From positions 13,907 through 77,906 of the forward strand of contig CAZGQD010000005.1 of NCBI GenBank assembly GCA_964527395.1: a DNA stretch of 64,000 bases, in the 5' to 3' direction. Position 1 is the first letter of the stretch. Each line of letters begins with the position of its first letter. Positions 62,047-64,000 of this stretch are shown here, one piece after another. The notes beneath the pieces were generated by a model. That model had not been told where the DNA came from, made no database searches, and saw only the letters and a program-made list of their open reading frames with translations. This stretch comes from GCA-2688265 sp964527395. GTDB lineage: Archaea > Nanobdellota > Nanobdellia > Woesearchaeales > GW2011-AR9. The position numbers and the translations under genes are program-made.

Positions 62047-62748
62047 TTATTTCTTTTCAATTGGAACTAATTCGTTCTGGATGTTTGGAGGAATGTTTGC
62101 TTCAGTCATCTTTGCTCTAACTTTCTTAGCATCTTTTCCTTCCATCTCTTTTAGAATCTTTTGTCCTTCAGCAAGGAAAGCATCACGCTTTTCTTTTAAT
62201 TCAGCTTGTAGCTTTTCTTTCTCAGCTTCTAGTTCCTTCTTCTCTTCTTGCGTTAATTCTGTTTTACCTGAAGAAATCTTTTCATCGAACTGACCTGCTT
62301 TGATTGCGATAATAGCGTCTCTAGCTGACATACCTTCAATTAAGATACCCATACTTTGACATGTTCCAGAAATCTCTAGAACTCTACTTTTGGTATTTTT
62401 TCCTAGAAGAGAGTCTTGCTTCATACCAGCAACTTTGATAATTTGCTCGATCTTTAAATCTGCTACTTTATCAGTTAAAGGGTTAGCTGCTGCTTTTTTA
62501 ATACCAGCTTCAGTTTTGATTAACTGAGCCGCAGGAGGAGTTCCAATTTCAATTTCATATGTCTTTTCATCAGTGTTAACAATAACTTTAACAGGAACTT
62601 TCATACCTTTGAAATCTGCTGTCTTTTTGTTAATATCAGCTATAACTTGTCCAATGTTTACACCAGTTGGACCTAGAGCTGGACCTAATGGAGGAGCTGC
62701 TGTTGCTTTTCCTCCTTCGATTAGTACTTCTACTACTTGTTTTGCCAT
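62047..62748 (-). CDS. rpl11: Ribosomal protein L11 with C-terminal extension
   Basis: 233 residues. N-terminal domain VVEVLIEGGKATAAPPLGPALGPTGVNIGQVIADINKKTADFKGMKVPVKV with the PPLGPALG and GQV loops, and the rRNA-binding domain with GTCQSMGILIEG. Normal archaeal L11 is ~160 residues; the last ~70 here are a Glu/Lys coiled-coil tail (EEKKELEAEKEKLQAELKEKRDAFLAEGQKILKEME). A ~100-nt leader with a stem-loop precedes the ATG. Confidence 0.94.
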   Translation of the reverse strand: MAKQVVEVLIEGGKATAAPPLGPALGPTGVNIGQVIADINKKTADFKGMKVPVKVIVNTDEKTYEIEIGTPPAAQLIKTEAGIKKAAANPLTDKVADLKIEQIIKVAGMKQDSLLGKNTKSRVLEISGTCQSMGILIEGMSARDAIIAIKAGQFDEKISSGKTELTQEEKKELEAEKEKLQAELKEKRDAFLAEGQKILKEMEGKDAKKVRAKMTEANIPPNIQNELVPIEKK

Positions 62749-62793
62749 GTTTAATATTCACCTTGTTACATTTGTGTTTGTTTTTATGTTTAA

Positions 62794-62832
62794 TTAGCCG
62801 TTTTGAGAGCATCACTTCTCGTTTTTGGCTAA
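62794..62832 (-). promoter_or_regulatory. Stem-loop in the L11 mRNA leader
   Basis: On the minus strand TTAGCC (62832-62827) pairs with GGCTAA (62799-62794), and inside it GAGA and TCTC (around 62805-62820) form a second stem, AAGTGATGC being the loop region. A TATA box (catatataaag, ~62866-62876) places it within the 5' UTR. Position suggests autogenous control as known for ribosomal operons; the protein bound is not identifiable here. Confidence 0.45.
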
Positions 62833-62938
62833 GTTTGCGTAACGACAGGTAATTTTTGTGCTGCTTTATATATGTTTGGTGTGAATTGGAGAGAATTTGT
62901 AAGGTAAGTTTATAAAAAAGGTTCAAAATGGGAAAGTA

Positions 62939-63187
62939 ATGGAAATTAGTACTCAAGATTTAGATACGCTTTTAGGAGCTAGTAAGGCTTTAGGTCCTTT
63001 GGATTCATTAAATTCTACAGTTGGCGAGAGAGAGTCTGGATTAGAAAGATTTAGAGCTGCTTTGCCTGTTATTTTGAAATATTCTAGAGTTGCTCCAGTT
63101 AGGGAGATGATTGAAAGATATAAAGTAGGGGTAGAGAGAAATCCTTATAGGGATTTTGATTCTGGTTTACCTGAAGAATATAGGTAA
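62939..63187 (+). CDS. Small helical protein, unknown
   Basis: 82 residues, MEISTQDLDTLLGASKAL... ending SGLPEEYR, all helical by appearance and without membrane segment. TATA-like gtttataaaa (62909-62918) sits ~25-30 bp before ATG 62939, so a leaderless real gene. Followed directly by three regulatory palindromes. Confidence 0.55.
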   Translation: MEISTQDLDTLLGASKALGPLDSLNSTVGERESGLERFRAALPVILKYSRVAPVREMIERYKVGVERNPYRDFDSGLPEEYR

Positions 63188-63190
63188 ATT

Positions 63191-63256
63191 TGTTACAATA
63201 GTAACATTTTGAGGGTGTTTTTGTTACTGGGATAACATTTTGTTATGTGGGTAACA
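63191..63256. promoter_or_regulatory. Cluster of three TGTTAY-N4-RTAACA palindromes
   Basis: Perfect 16-bp inverted repeats at 63191-63206, 63222-63237 and 63241-63256, centre spacing 31 and 19 bp, the same as at 44.9 kb. The last site ends ~14 bp before a TATA box (atatataaaa, 63270-63279) of the gene at 63303, so the cluster sits where an activator or BRE-occluding repressor would bind. Confidence 0.8.
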
Positions 63257-63302
63257 TTTTTAGTTGCAAAATATATAAAAATGAGCTATTTTTGGCAGGT
63301 TT

Positions 63303-63932
63303 GTGAAATATTCGAATTTGACTTTAGAACAGTTCAATAATAAGACTTTATATGGAAGAGTTTTGTTTCTAGATCATTCTACACTTCTTGAAGGTCTTGA
63401 ATTTGGAGTAAATGATGTAGAAACTTCGATAGATGCTTTTTTTCGTAGAGAAGAGCTTGCAAATTCAGTTCGTTTAGGTGAAAGAAGTTATGTGGAGATT
63501 GTTGATGAAGTTGCAGGTTATTTAGCTAGGTTGGAGGAAGGCTTTAGAAAGGAAGTTTTGTTTGATATCCCAGCTTCAATGAAATCAGTTGAATTAGTTG
63601 GTTCTTTAAGGAACGTAGGGACAGATAGCTTTGCAGACCCATTGCGTTATACTGGGAGTCATAGAGATAATCAAAGAAGAGATTTAGATTATATTCTTGG
63701 TATTGGGGCTTTTTTTACAACAATTAGTTTTGTAGTTGCTCTTGATAAAGGAAATGATCCGATAAGTTCTAGCATGATTCCGTTTTTAGGGTATGGAGCA
63801 ATTTATATGAAGATGGTGCGGGATTCAAACAGATTCTTAAGAGATGCTAGAAAGGAGTTGCCAGGGATTGCTCAAAGAAGTGAAGATTTGGTGCGTCGGT
63901 TTGAGGAGAGGGATATTCGGAAGCTTAAATAG
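63303..63932 (+). CDS. Unknown membrane-hairpin protein under palindrome control
   Basis: 209 residues from GTG 63303. Soluble helical first part (YVEIVDEVAGYLARLEEGFRKEVLF), then a hydrophobic hairpin at ~142-180 (YILGIGAFFTTISFVVALD, SMIPFLGYGAIYMKMV) and a charged helical end (RDARKELPGIAQRSEDLVRRFEERDIRKLK). Family not recognised. It is the most likely target of the palindrome cluster upstream. Confidence 0.6.
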   Translation: MKYSNLTLEQFNNKTLYGRVLFLDHSTLLEGLEFGVNDVETSIDAFFRREELANSVRLGERSYVEIVDEVAGYLARLEEGFRKEVLFDIPASMKSVELVGSLRNVGTDSFADPLRYTGSHRDNQRRDLDYILGIGAFFTTISFVVALDKGNDPISSSMIPFLGYGAIYMKMVRDSNRFLRDARKELPGIAQRSEDLVRRFEERDIRKLK

Positions 63933-63961
63933 AAATAAAATAAGTAATAAATAAAGAAAAA

Positions 63962-64000
63962 TTAAAGTTCTTTGTACATTTTGATTGACTTTTCAAACTC
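63962..64000 (-). CDS. 3' end of a gene entering from the right (partial)
   Basis: On the minus strand the last 12 codons read EFEKSIKMYKEL before TAA at 63964-63962. Helical and coding-like, but too short for identification. Confidence 0.4.
   Translation of the reverse strand, partial: EFEKSIKMYKEL

Overview
The window is AT-rich archaeal DNA, most likely from a DPANN lineage (Woesearchaeota/Pacearchaeota-like). The domain is clear from archaeal-type 16S and 23S rRNA, an archaeal initiator tRNA, a full set of archaeal/eukaryotic-type information genes (aIF2-gamma, RpoE, RpoF, Spt4, S17e, S24e, S27ae, L11, L21e, L41e, Elp3, SepF, DUF655, a DUF1931 histone-fold protein), many leaderless genes with a TATA box 25-30 nt upstream, and an intron-containing tRNA. 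The lineage placement is inferred from reduced gene content, giant surface proteins and intron-bearing rRNA; I could not build a tree.

Layout. 1-10 kb: envelope genes (two MopE/beta-helix surface proteins, initiator tRNA, SppA protease, a 1.2-kDa-residue-scale subtilase of 1224 residues, a small membrane protein, L41e). 10.2-15.8 kb: rRNA operon 16S - tRNA-Ala - 23S, without 5S; the 16S carries a 115-nt insertion in the universal 787-806 region and the 23S carries a 377-nt group I intron in domain IV. 16-23 kb: a lipoprotein, ExoIII, a HAD phosphatase, dihydropteroate synthase, a CDP-alcohol phosphatidyltransferase, a stand-alone proteasome-beta/HslV-like Ntn hydrolase and a CADD/TenA-like diiron protein that may make p-aminobenzoate for the synthase. 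23-33.4 kb: translation and transcription genes (L21e-RpoF-DUF655-methyltransferase, Elp3, SepF, aIF2-gamma, Dus, S17e). 33.4-43 kb: surface protein, YkgJ-like protein, small membrane proteins, CsaA, a pilin-like protein and a prepilin peptidase. 43-57 kb: accessory DNA with coiled-coil proteins, a histone-fold protein, HIT, two tRNAs, a DUF4258/DUF2283 toxin-antitoxin pair, three NUDIX genes (two almost identical), slipin, a TrmB regulator, TPR, DHH and Fis-like HTH proteins. 57-64 kb: RpoE-Spt4-S24e-S27ae, a LAGLIDADG endonuclease, family-4 UDG, L11 and small unknowns.

The most interesting things that the gene list does not explain are: (1) a repeated structured RNA, four intergenic loci (21.6, 42.8, 52.3 and 56.4 kb) that share conserved core motifs and a long terminal stem whose sequence differs between copies while pairing is kept; (2) a phased 16-bp palindrome, TGTTAY-N4-RTAACA, occurring seven times in two clusters with the same 19- and 31-bp spacings; (3) loss of the zinc-binding cysteines in three core proteins (aIF2-gamma, Spt4, S27ae); (4) a separate ~160-nt element at 38.1 kb closed by a 17-bp stem.
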